A DNA stretch of 64,000 nucleotides from UBA12191 sp009937185 (GCA_938075155.1 CALJGL010000038.1:1-64000), one strand, 5' to 3'. Counted from the stretch's first letter, positions 43,170-52,923 are shown. The notes: generated from the sequence alone by a model not told the origin. Translations and numbers: made by a program.

Positions 43170-43997
43170 TCAGGGGCAGCTGTTGTAGTTCGAACAACCC
43201 AGTCCACCGGATCCCAGAGGGTCGCCGCCGCAGCTGGGATAAGGAGAAGCGGGAGCTGTTCCGTTTACGAACTGGTAGTTGATCAGGAAAATGGCATCAC
43301 CAATATCAATTTTAAGATCGGTATTCGCATCTGCACTCGAGTTGCAATCGGGAAGTGCTCCATCTGAGAAGAAGTAGCTGATCAAAAAGATGGCGTCTGC
43401 AAGGTTTTCTACCCCATCAGAGTTGGCGTCGCCTCGAATGAAGGGGACTGAATCGTTAAAGCACACTTCGCCATGGCTCAACTCCGGTAAATCGCTGATG
43501 CCATCGATCGTCAAGATGTTATTAATCGGAGGCTGGCCAAATCCATTGACCAATTCAATAGCACTGCAAGAACCTACCAGAGCATTATCAGCAACACTGA
43601 GAAGTTTGAATTTGACGATGGAATTACCGCTACTGGGTTCGAGTGTCTGGCCCGTGAATGGCGGGCTGAAATCGAATATAGCTGCACAAGCGGCCCAGCC
43701 TGTTCCAAGGATGATTTCAGCGTTATCAGTATAGGTGAAGAACTCAATGGAATTCGGTGACAGGATCTGCTCGATGTCGGTTCCATCAGTACTTGTGTCT
43801 GAAAAACTGAAGAGTGTTGAGTCCCAGGTGATTGCACACTGGAAACCCTGCACAGGGGACTGATTCTCCAGGCGAACAATGACGTCGACTGATGATCCAG
43901 GAATCGTAGAAGCCGATTCGAGAGAAAAGTGGTTTTGTCCCTGAACGGTCATGGACAGATTTGCCATGACAAGGACAAAGAAAATTGCTAGGCGCAT
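43170..43997 (-). CDS. Secreted cohesin-like/dockerin protein
   Basis: A 275-residue protein from the ATG at 43997, with AGGAGG 7 bp upstream (a TTG at 44012 is in frame but is itself part of that SD). A signal peptide (MRLAIFFVLVMANLSMTVQG) is followed by one cohesin-like sandwich (about 25-190), with QGFQCAITWDSTLFSF and SPPFTGQTLEPSSG. Two EF-hand-like dockerin loops (DANSDGVENLAD and DANTDLKIDIGD, about 195-245) follow, then a Pro/Cys-rich tail. It is the last of five tandem secreted-protein genes and has its own strong terminator. Confidence 0.8.
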   Translation of the reverse strand: MRLAIFFVLVMANLSMTVQGQNHFSLESASTIPGSSVDVIVRLENQSPVQGFQCAITWDSTLFSFSDTSTDGTDIEQILSPNSIEFFTYTDNAEIILGTGWAACAAIFDFSPPFTGQTLEPSSGNSIVKFKLLSVADNALVGSCSAIELVNGFGQPPINNILTIDGISDLPELSHGEVCFNDSVPFIRGDANSDGVENLADAIFLISYFFSDGALPDCNSSADANTDLKIDIGDAIFLINYQFVNGTAPASPYPSCGGDPLGSGGLGCSNYNSCP

Positions 43998-44019
43998 GAG
44001 GTGCCTCCTCAAGGGGATG

Positions 44020-44049
44020 GGGGATTCCGGCCGGTATTGGGGATTCCGG
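44020..44049. repeat. 11-bp direct repeat upstream of a dockerin gene
   Basis: GGGGATTCCGG occurs at 44020-44030 and 44039-44049, 19 bp apart, just upstream of the SD of the gene starting at 43997. A regulator site or part of a leader is possible. Confidence 0.55.
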
Positions 44050-44093
44050 AAAACTATTCTGAATGTCTTCTAAAAAAGTGGCGACTGATGAAA

Positions 44094-45479
44094 TCAGCAA
44101 CCGCTAGGAAGTATGCAATCAAGATTATCGTCAGTGTTGTCGGGCCCACAGTTGATGGGGCCTGGGAACGCCGGAGGCGGACCACTGACGAACAGGAAGT
44201 TCAGCAGGGAGATCGAGTCCGAAATGTCGATGGACCCGTCGTCGTTGATGTCTGCTGCGTCTTCACAAGTTGGAAATCCTCCACCGGAGAACAAGTAGTT
44301 CACGATGAAAAGAGCATCTGCTAAATCCACATTACTGTCTCCGTTTGTGTTTCCTCGTTTGAAGCCCAACACATCCGAGAACTCGATGATTCCGTGTTCG
44401 AGAATGGGTGTTATGGACATTCCATCGTAGATGACGTAGTTCAAAGCTGCGCCAGGAACACAGTTAGGGTTCGTAGTAGGACATGATGGCAGATTGTATG
44501 AGTTATCGAGAGTGAGAATCGTCGTTGAGCCCAATGGGGCAGAAGACGAACTCGAAAACTCCAACTGAATCAATGATTGACCATCCCCTGCAGGTAAAAC
44601 CTGTCCACCAAATGGGGGAAGGAAATCAAAGATGGCTGCAAAAGTTACGAGCCCTACGCCGGGTTCTACATTTGGATCCAAAGCAGGGTAAAACAGCTCA
44701 ATGCCGTTCGGTGCTCCTGGGCCTCCAGGGAAAAAAGAATCCGTCGACAAGTTTTCGTAATAACCAGCCTGCGTTGAAGGCTCGATATGAGTCAGTATCG
44801 TATTGTCATAAGTGATGGCGATTTGGTAACCCTGAATAGGATCGATGTGGTCGTATCTCAGAGTTGCATTCACAGTTCCACCTGGGTTTGCCAGTATGGA
44901 GTCAAACCAAAACGTATGTTGATTATTGATGGTGATTATTCCGGAGTCTAATTCCGGCACTATGGAAAAACCTCCCGAAGAGAGAAGGTTTTGAATCTGA
45001 GGGTCGCCAAGGCCGTTCTTAAATTCAATGGGCAAAGATTCAGGGAGTGAATTATTGTTGATGCTGAATACCATCCTCAAGATTGTTTGCGGGATGTTCG
45101 GTGACGAAGGAAGTGAAGCAGGAGATTGGGAAATGCTTCCAAAACTCAAGATAACTCCGGCAGTCATTTGGCCGTTTACCGGATCGATCTCGATTCCTGC
45201 AAAGTCTGGGTCCGCTCCGGACAACAGTTCTTTGACATCCGTATTCAAGAAATCGACGGCGGTTAAAAATACTGAAGAGTTGGGGTATTCAATACTGAGG
45301 GAAAATCCTTCAATAGGATTATTGTTCGTCGCAGATATGTAGCACTCGATACCCGTTTCACCGGCGTTCCCATTCACGTTTGCAATGAATAGATTATCTG
45401 ATGCCATGGAGGTTCCGCTAAAGAGCAATGACATGGCAATGATTAAGCCTGCGATGACTTGTAGTCGTCTTGCTTTCAT
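44094..45479 (-). CDS. Secreted protein with two cohesin-like domains and dockerin
   Basis: A 461-residue protein from the ATG at 45479 (GAGGAG about 10 bp upstream); the longer frame has no signal-like start. A signal peptide (LQVIAGLIIAMSLLFSG, cleavage near MASD) is followed by two cohesin-like domains, with EGFSLSIEYPNSSVFLTAV (about 55) and QGYQIAITYDNTILTHI (about 235), and LPPFGGQVLPAGDG. The dockerin pair (NTNGDSNVDLADALFIVNYLF and DINDDGSIDISDSISLLNFLF) and tail end the protein. The asparagine- and serine-rich body suggests an extracellular location. It shares its layout with its neighbours. Confidence 0.8.
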   Translation of the reverse strand: MKARRLQVIAGLIIAMSLLFSGTSMASDNLFIANVNGNAGETGIECYISATNNNPIEGFSLSIEYPNSSVFLTAVDFLNTDVKELLSGADPDFAGIEIDPVNGQMTAGVILSFGSISQSPASLPSSPNIPQTILRMVFSINNNSLPESLPIEFKNGLGDPQIQNLLSSGGFSIVPELDSGIITINNQHTFWFDSILANPGGTVNATLRYDHIDPIQGYQIAITYDNTILTHIEPSTQAGYYENLSTDSFFPGGPGAPNGIELFYPALDPNVEPGVGLVTFAAIFDFLPPFGGQVLPAGDGQSLIQLEFSSSSSAPLGSTTILTLDNSYNLPSCPTTNPNCVPGAALNYVIYDGMSITPILEHGIIEFSDVLGFKRGNTNGDSNVDLADALFIVNYLFSGGGFPTCEDAADINDDGSIDISDSISLLNFLFVSGPPPAFPGPINCGPDNTDDNLDCILPSGC

Positions 45480-45669
45480 ATTATGGAGCTCCTCATGTTT
45501 AAAGGTTCGGAACGGTTCTGAATTAGGGGCGTCAGATACCGCTAGATGGACTGAGACTTCGTACAGTCCCATTCATTCATTAGTTCCCATATTACCACCG
45601 GGGAGTGACCCATCCACCATCAGGGTGAATCCTTGCGGGTCCATGATTTGCCTTGCTTCATAATCCGGC

Positions 45670-45704
45670 AAAAATTGGACCCTGGAAGATGGCTCTTCCA
45701 GGGT
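45670..45704 (-). terminator. Minus-strand terminator after the third secreted-protein gene
   Basis: A perfect 11-bp stem (45679-45689 with 45694-45704) with a TGGC loop. On the minus strand it is followed by CCAA and five T. It ends the gene at 45740-47038. Confidence 0.8.
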
Positions 45705-45739
45705 CATAACTCAACACGAGCATTGATATCTATTGATTC

Positions 45740-47038
45740 TTAAATATCGTCACCATCTCCGTCGCATCCCATTCCGTCTCCGTTTGTCGGATCAATGCCG
45801 AGATCCGGGAAGGGAGCAGGAGGAGGACTTCCGCCAGCGAACTGGTATGTGAAGACGTATACTGCGTCTCCGATTCCAATACCTGGTGAACCAGGACCAG
45901 CACTATCGTCGACGTCGCAAGCATCCAAGCATGGACCACTGCTACCACCGACGGGAGCTGACTGGAAAAGGTATGCAAGAATAGCGATACCATCTGCCAG
46001 GTCTACAAGCGAATCTCTGTTGCAGTCACCACGTACAAACGGGTTGAAATCGACAAGCTCGATGGATCCGTCTACGAGGTTTGGTGTTTCACTGTAAGCT
46101 CCATCAACAATTCTGTTGGTAATCGGAGGGTTTCCAGCACTTGCGATAAAGGAAACAGGTGTGCTCAGAGGAGCAACATTAGATCCGAGATCTTGGCTGA
46201 CAATGAATGAAAGTTGAAGAATCTCTTGGTCGTCTCCAACCGGGATTTCTTCAGCGAGCGAGAAACTCATCACCATTCCGACGCCGACTGTTCCAGCCTC
46301 GGCAGTCTGGGAAACCTCAACGAAGTCAGCATTTTGTGCAACGCCTGTTGCCGTGGCCGCATCGAAAGTCAAAAGACTTTGGTCGAAAGAGGCAGCAATA
46401 GAAAGTCCATCGATGGGTCTCTCGGTGGTCACGAATACAGGTACGGAAGCAGATTGACCGACAACACCAAAGCCAGAACCAATGGTCAAGAAGTTTGGAC
46501 TCAGGACTTCGATAGTCGCATTCTGATGACTAGGCTGAACACTTTCTCCTGCGATTACCATGACGGTGGTCACTGGAGGATTTCCTGCAGTACAGAATTG
46601 TATCTCTGAAGAAGATCCCACTTCTCCAAGAGTTAAGTATTCGATATCGAGAAGTTCGAAATCGGTTGTTTCTCCCAAGGTTGCACACCCTGAGAAGCAG
46701 ATCACAACGCCCTGAGTGACAGAGTCACTAGTAGTGTTGATCGTGTCAAAATCGGGAGCTGCCCCGTTCTTGACGAGTAGGGCGTCGGCGCCCATCGCTG
46801 TACCTAGAGGTGTGAGGTGGTTTTCATCATTACAAATACCAAGGCTCCAACCTTGAATACCAGACGTTTGTTGATTGTCTAGTTTCGCGGTTCGGACAAC
46901 AGTTCCACCACCAAAGGCGGTTCCGTTCTCCAGTTTTACCGTGATATCTGGGTTTTGTGCATGAACTGATACATTCAGTCCTGCAGAAAAAATCAGGAGA
47001 GCAATGAGTGAACTCCCGAACTTCTTGAGATTTAGCAT
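45740..47038 (-). CDS. Secreted protein with two cohesin-like domains and dockerin
   Basis: A 432-residue protein from the ATG at 47038, with AAGGA 8 bp upstream. A signal peptide (about 1-27, ending VSVHAQ) is followed by two beta-sandwich domains. The first contains IQGWSLGICNDENHL; the second contains IDGLSIAASFDQSLLTF. The C-terminus has two EF-hand-like loops (DCNRDSLVDLADGIAILAYLF and DVDDSAGPGSPGIGIGD). The second loop carries a GPGSPG insertion, so calcium binding there may be altered. The tail ends in acidic GCDGDGDDI. It is expected outside the cytoplasm. Confidence 0.78.
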   Translation of the reverse strand: MLNLKKFGSSLIALLIFSAGLNVSVHAQNPDITVKLENGTAFGGGTVVRTAKLDNQQTSGIQGWSLGICNDENHLTPLGTAMGADALLVKNGAAPDFDTINTTSDSVTQGVVICFSGCATLGETTDFELLDIEYLTLGEVGSSSEIQFCTAGNPPVTTVMVIAGESVQPSHQNATIEVLSPNFLTIGSGFGVVGQSASVPVFVTTERPIDGLSIAASFDQSLLTFDAATATGVAQNADFVEVSQTAEAGTVGVGMVMSFSLAEEIPVGDDQEILQLSFIVSQDLGSNVAPLSTPVSFIASAGNPPITNRIVDGAYSETPNLVDGSIELVDFNPFVRGDCNRDSLVDLADGIAILAYLFQSAPVGGSSGPCLDACDVDDSAGPGSPGIGIGDAVYVFTYQFAGGSPPPAPFPDLGIDPTNGDGMGCDGDGDDI

Positions 47039-47131
47039 CCCGCATTCCTTCCACGCCACCGAGTTACATATTCGATGAGCTCGCTATAGAGTTACCTCGG
47101 TTACTAATCGAGGAGTTTGTTGATGAACTTC

Positions 47132-48982
47132 TTAAGGCTGATTCGTGCAGCCGGTGTCATTACTATTACAAACAGGTAATTCGTCATCCGTAGGATCAGC
47201 CCCATTATCAAACGGTCCTGGATCTGGCGGAGTTGGTCCAAACTTGAACAACCAATTCATGACATACACGGAGTCGGCAAGATTGATGATTCCGTCGTCA
47301 TTGATGTCGCATGCATCTGGGCAGAGAATTGGAAGGCCTTGGAACTGAGAAGCAATAGTCGTCGCAGCATCTGCGAGGTCGACCTTGTCGTCGCTATTAC
47401 AATCGCCCCTTTGGAAAATCTCTTCTGGAACGACGTTGATTCCTGTATCAATTCTTTCGTAGTCCTGAACGGATTGGTAATCGATGACTACGTTGTTGTA
47501 GAGTGAAACCGAACCATTACCGTTGATGTCGTCACAGAAGTAGATCTCCTGAAGTTCATTACACTCTGCGGACTCATCAACGGAGACTGAGATCGATCCT
47601 ACCAACAAGTTTTCTGAGGTTGGTGGAAGGGTCTGACCTTCGAATGGTGGCAATGCATCCAAGAGTATTGCGAGGATCAACTCACCGGTTTCTCCGTCGG
47701 AACAATCGTCATCCACTTGATGGTTAAGATATTCAGCACCTGTTTCCTCAACGATAGATCCGTCAAGACTAAAGGTGCCTGCTTCAATTGTCAGATCACA
47801 GTCGTAACAAATCGTGATGGTGAAACCCTGAATCTCATCGTCGGGATCACTGTAGAAAAGATTGAGTGTTCCCGTCATGCCTGAATGTGCGTAGTTGCCT
47901 ACGGAACCATCAAAAACCGCATCTGCGGTCATAATGGTGTTGTGTTCAGGGGGAGGTTCAATGGCTTCACAAGTTAACTCACCCGCCTCGAGTGAAGGAT
48001 TAAGAGACAATCCTTCAACAACGATGACATTTTCCAGAGGCGGATCGCCAATGTAATTGTTGATCGGAGTGAGTGGTGTAACCAGGTCGTTCTCAGGTAA
48101 GTAAATGATGCTATTGCAGCTGTAACGGAAGGTCGCTATTTGCTGATCAGTACCGAGAGGGATCACTTGACCATCAAATGGAGGTTGGAAATCGAGAACG
48201 ACACCAATCGTTCCACCGTCAGCATAGATGTTGGAAACTTCGAACTCGGCACCCACTGTTGATGTAATCGTTCCATCGAGAGTGATTTCGTTGAGTGTCA
48301 AGTCATCCGGTCCATGGGCGATAGCTACTACGAATCCCTGAACAGCGCCGGTGCTGTTTGATAGCAAGATGGGAACATCCGCAATCGCAATACCGTCAGC
48401 AGGAATAGCACTAGAGCCCACTCTGAGATTGTCTGGTGGCGGAGGTGTCAGAGTGACTGTTCCATTATTCAGTCCGAGTCCATCAGAGGCTCCAATGGAC
48501 ATTCCACCTTGAACAATAAGGTTTTCGAGTGGCGGTGAATTAAGAGTGCCATCAGTAAACACCAGGCTTGTCGACTGGTTGATGGAAGTCACGATTGTTG
48601 GCGAAAAGGTCAGAATACCCAATGACGACTGGCCGGGTGGAATCACCTGACCGTCGAATGGACTTTGTGCATCAAGAACGACTCCAAGAGTGATACCACT
48701 TTGGAGAATTTCTGCTGCTATTAGTTCTGCCCCGATGCTCGCCACATCAGACCCTTCCACTGTGACATTGGTGGCATTGAGCAAGGCTGAGTCGAAACCA
48801 ATGGCTAAAACATAACCTTGGGTTTCGCTGTCGCTCTGCAGAACCACCTCTGTGCTGAACCCTGATAGCCCCTGAGTTGTGGCATCCGCGATTGTGAGTG
48901 ATTGTTGGCCGGTGACCTGGGAGGTCATGACGACACACATACACACAGCCGCGAACACCTGCTGGATGCAGGTACCCATCAT
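47132..48982 (-). CDS. Secreted protein with three cohesin-like domains and dockerin
   Basis: The largest cohesin-like member, 616 residues from the ATG at 48982 (GAGGAG 6 bp upstream; the ATG at 48988 is too close to that SD). The signal peptide ends near SQVTGQ. Three beta-sandwich repeats each contain QGYVLAIGFDSALLNA-like or QGFVVAIAHGPDDLTL-like strands and a loop SPFDGQVIPPG, PPFDGQVIPLG or PPFEGQTLPPT. A dockerin pair follows (DCNSDDKVDLADAATTI and DINDDGIINLADSVYVMNWLF), with a tail DPTDDELPVCNSND. Repeated modules suggest an adhesive or scaffold role; this is inferred. Confidence 0.8.
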   Translation of the reverse strand: MMGTCIQQVFAAVCMCVVMTSQVTGQQSLTIADATTQGLSGFSTEVVLQSDSETQGYVLAIGFDSALLNATNVTVEGSDVASIGAELIAAEILQSGITLGVVLDAQSPFDGQVIPPGQSSLGILTFSPTIVTSINQSTSLVFTDGTLNSPPLENLIVQGGMSIGASDGLGLNNGTVTLTPPPPDNLRVGSSAIPADGIAIADVPILLSNSTGAVQGFVVAIAHGPDDLTLNEITLDGTITSTVGAEFEVSNIYADGGTIGVVLDFQPPFDGQVIPLGTDQQIATFRYSCNSIIYLPENDLVTPLTPINNYIGDPPLENVIVVEGLSLNPSLEAGELTCEAIEPPPEHNTIMTADAVFDGSVGNYAHSGMTGTLNLFYSDPDDEIQGFTITICYDCDLTIEAGTFSLDGSIVEETGAEYLNHQVDDDCSDGETGELILAILLDALPPFEGQTLPPTSENLLVGSISVSVDESAECNELQEIYFCDDINGNGSVSLYNNVVIDYQSVQDYERIDTGINVVPEEIFQRGDCNSDDKVDLADAATTIASQFQGLPILCPDACDINDDGIINLADSVYVMNWLFKFGPTPPDPGPFDNGADPTDDELPVCNSNDTGCTNQP

Positions 48983-49165
48983 CTTCATCTCCTCTGCTTG
49001 CCTCTTTGGAGGCCCCCGCAAGAATATCTTCCCCCTCACGTCAGAATTTAGACGTGAGACTCTTCCCCACCGTGCTCGCTGCGGCGCAAGCTGAGATGGT
49101 ATCTCCCCCTCAAGGGCGATTTACATAGTTTATTGACAAAGGTTTACAAGTCAAGCGCGATGGGA

Positions 49166-51250
49166 TTAACAACCAAGGTTGTCAATGAAGGAGGGATCTT
49201 CTCCCGGCTGAGGGAATGGTAAGGGAGGTGCGGCAGAACCACCGAATAGATAGAGCAAAGTGTATATGGGGTCAGATATGTCCAAAGTACCGTCATCGTT
49301 GGCGTCTGCAGCATCCATGCACGTTGGAGTGCTTCCAGAAGAGTAGAGCCACATCGCGGTAAAGATAGCGTCTGAGAGGTTGACCAGATTGTTTGAGTCC
49401 GAATCTCCGCGAAGGAAATCGGGACCGTCGCTGACGACCAATAGTTTGTAAAGAGTGTTAGTCCCGTACCCTGCCACGACAATTGTATTGCCGATGAGCT
49501 CGATGCCGGTCCAGGGAGTGCTGAGGTATTCGAGCGACTGGCCGATGGCCGCCATTGGCATGATGAAGTTCAAAGGAAATCCGAAGGACGTCAACTGACT
49601 CAGGCTTGTGGGTACGCCGCCATTATCGATGCCGACGAGCAAGGAACCATCTGCCAAAGTTGCTATGCCCGTACTCATGATCAATCCTGAAGTTTGTGGG
49701 GGAGATATGGTTCCGAGAGGATTTCCTTCGAGTCCGTCTTCCGCTTCCATGCGCAAGATTTCAGAGTTCGAGCCTGATGGACTGCTGAATAGTAACCAAT
49801 CGTTGGTTGAAGCATCAAAGGAGATGGACCTGATATTGTTGGACCCCGAAGGGAAAGAAGACAGAACGGTACCTGTTAATGGATCGACGAAGGTCACCAA
49901 GCTGCTTCCCACTCTGCTGACCAGAAGAACGTCGAGCAATGAGTTGTATCCCACGCCGCGCAGATTCGTAAGCCCGGTATCGATGACTCTCTTTTGAACT
50001 AAGTCTGAACTAAAGACTCTGAGTTCACCTGAGAAACTATCGGTGACGTACAGGTCATCCATAGTCGTGTCGTAAGCAAGATCTTGTGGGAAGAAATTGG
50101 GAATCGAAAGGAACAGGGATAGTCCCCCCGGTGAGTTGTTCACGTTACACGACGAGGTGGACACGTTTGAGGCGAGGACTCCTTGAACCTGGTACAAGAT
50201 TCCCGCTTCATTGGGAGCCGCATTATCACTCCAACTGTTTGCCGCACCGCTGATGGTGTCGATGATGGCACCATTCCTTGTGATTCGAATCGTGCTGTAA
50301 ATATTATTGATACCCGGTCCACAGTTTCTCCAGCTCAGGCTCACATTCCCTTCGCCGTCTGCGAGGCAGAGAAGGTCAGCAGGAGGAAGGATGGTACTTT
50401 GTGTGCTCTGAATCTCATAAATGTTGGATGAGGTGAGACCGTAAATCGAATCGGATCCCAAACCGTTGGCAATTCCGAGAAGTGTCTCCTCTTGTGGAAT
50501 CGATTCGAGATTGACGTAGTGGCACAGAAGCTCACCCGTGGTGAGGTCTACGCTGCGCGTTTCAGCCACTGTGCTATCAAAAATGTCTCCGTAGGTGTAG
50601 TCGAGAATAGGATTTCCATTATCGAGGCGAATCTTGAGACCACTTCCAAATCGAACCACGTCGCCCGGTAGAGGTAAGGTGGAAAGAATGTCTCCACTCA
50701 CGGGGTCGATTTCTATTGCGGAGTTTTCTTGGCGATTCAGGGACCAAAGTCTGCCATTGAGTGGGTTGATGGTCAGTCCTGAAGGAGTTCCTGAGAAGTT
50801 TAGTGATATAGGGGCACCTAGTGGATTACCGAGTGGATCCATTTGGACCAGCTCGAGTCCGGTAGAGTTCAGAATCCAGAATGAATCCGTGGAGGCTGAA
50901 TAAGTGATCCCTGCGCACTGCGGTTGGAACAAAGGTGCCTGAGCGGCACCGACGGGGTGGTCGATCATATTGGTGAGTGCCAGAGTACCAGAGGTATCGT
51001 AGACACAAATTTTGCCGCTGGTCGCATCGATGCTCCAGACCGTGGCATCTGCTGGTCTGACCGTCATATCGACGGTATTGGGATTACTTCCACAAGAACT
51101 GGTCTGTTGCAGAAGAGCTCCATTTTGAGCGGACAAATTGTCGGTAAAAATTGGAAAGGTCAGCAAGATCGCCAGGCCCCAAAGCATGAGCTTAGAGCCG
51201 GTAATGATTCGCATTTTGGATTCGTAGTCACTGAATGGCGACGAAGGCAT
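49166..51250 (-). CDS. Secreted beta-propeller/FN3 protein with dockerin
   Basis: A 694-residue protein. The signal peptide has a long N-region (hydrophobic core about 22-36, end near LSAQ). Residues 60-285 and 385-610 are repeated beta-propeller blades (ATVWSIDATSGKICVYD, DLYVTDSFSGELRVFSS, LSSFPSGSNNIRSISFD), split by a fibronectin type III-like domain (about 290-365; NVSLSWRNCGPG). The end has dockerin loops DSDSNNLVNLSDAIFTAMWLY and DANDDGTLDISDPIYTLLYLF and the tail GEDPSFIDNLGC. The start at 51250 has GAGGA 6-7 bp upstream. It is first of the five tandem secreted-protein genes. Confidence 0.78.
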   Translation of the reverse strand: MPSSPFSDYESKMRIITGSKLMLWGLAILLTFPIFTDNLSAQNGALLQQTSSCGSNPNTVDMTVRPADATVWSIDATSGKICVYDTSGTLALTNMIDHPVGAAQAPLFQPQCAGITYSASTDSFWILNSTGLELVQMDPLGNPLGAPISLNFSGTPSGLTINPLNGRLWSLNRQENSAIEIDPVSGDILSTLPLPGDVVRFGSGLKIRLDNGNPILDYTYGDIFDSTVAETRSVDLTTGELLCHYVNLESIPQEETLLGIANGLGSDSIYGLTSSNIYEIQSTQSTILPPADLLCLADGEGNVSLSWRNCGPGINNIYSTIRITRNGAIIDTISGAANSWSDNAAPNEAGILYQVQGVLASNVSTSSCNVNNSPGGLSLFLSIPNFFPQDLAYDTTMDDLYVTDSFSGELRVFSSDLVQKRVIDTGLTNLRGVGYNSLLDVLLVSRVGSSLVTFVDPLTGTVLSSFPSGSNNIRSISFDASTNDWLLFSSPSGSNSEILRMEAEDGLEGNPLGTISPPQTSGLIMSTGIATLADGSLLVGIDNGGVPTSLSQLTSFGFPLNFIMPMAAIGQSLEYLSTPWTGIELIGNTIVVAGYGTNTLYKLLVVSDGPDFLRGDSDSNNLVNLSDAIFTAMWLYSSGSTPTCMDAADANDDGTLDISDPIYTLLYLFGGSAAPPLPFPQPGEDPSFIDNLGC

Positions 51251-51479
51251 TCCAATTCCTCTCCAGAAGAATCTGTATGAGTAGCATGAGTCTCATGCAA
51301 GGATCCGCCTCAACAAGCAGGATTCATGGAATCAAGACTTGTCGAAGACGTACATCGAGGGGGGATAGGCGGGCTGGAAGAGTGATCCCGATGCGTGATT
51401 TCGCAATAGGAACATTCAGACCATACATCCCTCAATGTAAACCTCATTGTAACGCTAGCAGAAAAGGTCGCAAGTGGGG

Positions 51480-52775
51480 TTAAGGGTAGATCCGATAAAG
51501 CATCCGCGGGAAAGGTACACATTCCCGAACATGCTCGATGCCAGCGAGCCAGCAAACCGTGCGCTCAACCCCAAGACCAAATCCACCATGTGGAACTGAT
51601 CCGTATCGACGAAGGTCGAGGTACCAAGCAAAATCTTCCGGATCTAACTCATGCTCATGGATTCGTCCGAGCAGCGTTTCCAGTGAATCTTCACGTTGGC
51701 CGCCTCCGATGATTTCTCCGTAACCTTCCGGAGCTAATACGTCGACGCCGAGGGCTACTCTGGAATCCTCGGGATCTCTCTTCATATAGAAGGCTTTCAC
51801 CTCTTGAGGGTATCTATGAACCATCACAGGGGTGTCAAACCAAGACGAGATAATGGCTTCGTCTTTAGCTCCAAGATCGCCTCCCCACTCAAAGGCATGT
51901 CCCTCAGCATTCAGTCTTTCGACGGCTTCGCTGTAGGACAGTCTGGGGAAAGGGCCTGTGATCTTCTTAAGTATATCCACATCTCGTTCAAGTACTTCGA
52001 GGTCTTCTTTGCAATTCTCGATAACCCGAGTCGTGATTTTACAGAGCATCGATTCTGCAAGATTCATGACGTCGTCAAGGTCTGCAAATGCCATTTCTGG
52101 TTCGAACATCCAAAACTCTGTCAGATGACGCCGCGTCTTTGATTTTTCTGCACGGAAGGTCGGGCCAAGACAATAGACATCTCCGAAAGCCATCGCAGCC
52201 GCTTCCATGTAAAGTTGGCCACTCTGCGTTAGATATGCCTTGTCATCGTCAAAGTAATCCACTTCAAAAAGTGTACTTGTTCCTTCACAGGAGTTCGGTG
52301 TGAAGATGGGTGCGTCGATACACTGGAAGCCTTGTTCATACATGTCATCTCGAATGGCACGAAGAACTTCATTTCGGATATGCATCACTGCGACTTGTTT
52401 CTTTGAACGTAACCACAGGTGCCTATTCGAGAGAAGAAAGTCAGGCCCATGCTCTTGTTTGGAGATGGGGTATTCCTCGGCTTCGCTGATCACTTCAACC
52501 TTTGTGGCATGAACTTCAACGCCACCCGGTGAACGTTCATCGGCATTGGCTTTGCCATGGATTTCGATGGAGGACTCGTAGGGTATCTTTCCGATTTCGA
52601 GGAAGGCTTCTTCATCCATCTCTGCACGTGTGACGATGCACTGGACAATTCCTGAACCATCTCTCAGCAACAAAAAGTGGAACTTTTTGGAAGAGCGGCG
52701 GTTATAGAGCCAGCCACGAAGAACGACATCTTCGCCATTGGACTTGAGCAGATCCCTGACACGTGTTCTCGACAT
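51480..52775 (-). CDS. asnS: Asparaginyl-tRNA synthetase
   Basis: A class IIb synthetase of 431 residues. The N-terminal OB-fold anticodon domain (VVLRGWLYNRRSSKKFHFLLLRDGSG) precedes the catalytic core, with motif 2 (FRAEKSKTRRHLTEFWMFEPEMAF) and motif 3 (GFGLGVERTVCWL). The TRRHLTEFWM sequence fits AsnRS rather than AspRS. The ATG at 52775 is preferred, with AAGGGA 9 bp upstream; the in-frame ATG at 52802 has no SD. It lies downstream of nadD on the same strand, 148 bp away. Confidence 0.94.
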   Translation of the reverse strand: MSRTRVRDLLKSNGEDVVLRGWLYNRRSSKKFHFLLLRDGSGIVQCIVTRAEMDEEAFLEIGKIPYESSIEIHGKANADERSPGGVEVHATKVEVISEAEEYPISKQEHGPDFLLSNRHLWLRSKKQVAVMHIRNEVLRAIRDDMYEQGFQCIDAPIFTPNSCEGTSTLFEVDYFDDDKAYLTQSGQLYMEAAAMAFGDVYCLGPTFRAEKSKTRRHLTEFWMFEPEMAFADLDDVMNLAESMLCKITTRVIENCKEDLEVLERDVDILKKITGPFPRLSYSEAVERLNAEGHAFEWGGDLGAKDEAIISSWFDTPVMVHRYPQEVKAFYMKRDPEDSRVALGVDVLAPEGYGEIIGGGQREDSLETLLGRIHEHELDPEDFAWYLDLRRYGSVPHGGFGLGVERTVCWLAGIEHVRECVPFPRMLYRIYP

Positions 52776-52923
52776 CGAAGTAGTCCCTTCCGGGGGGGCC
52801 ATCGCAAATTGTTCTCACCGCTGAGGCGACCTATCGGGTTTAGGCTCGCACCTCACGATGGTGTCTATTTCTTGAGCCCATTTAAGGACTTCATTTCTGA
52901 TGGTGCCCAGACGTGGCTCTGAA

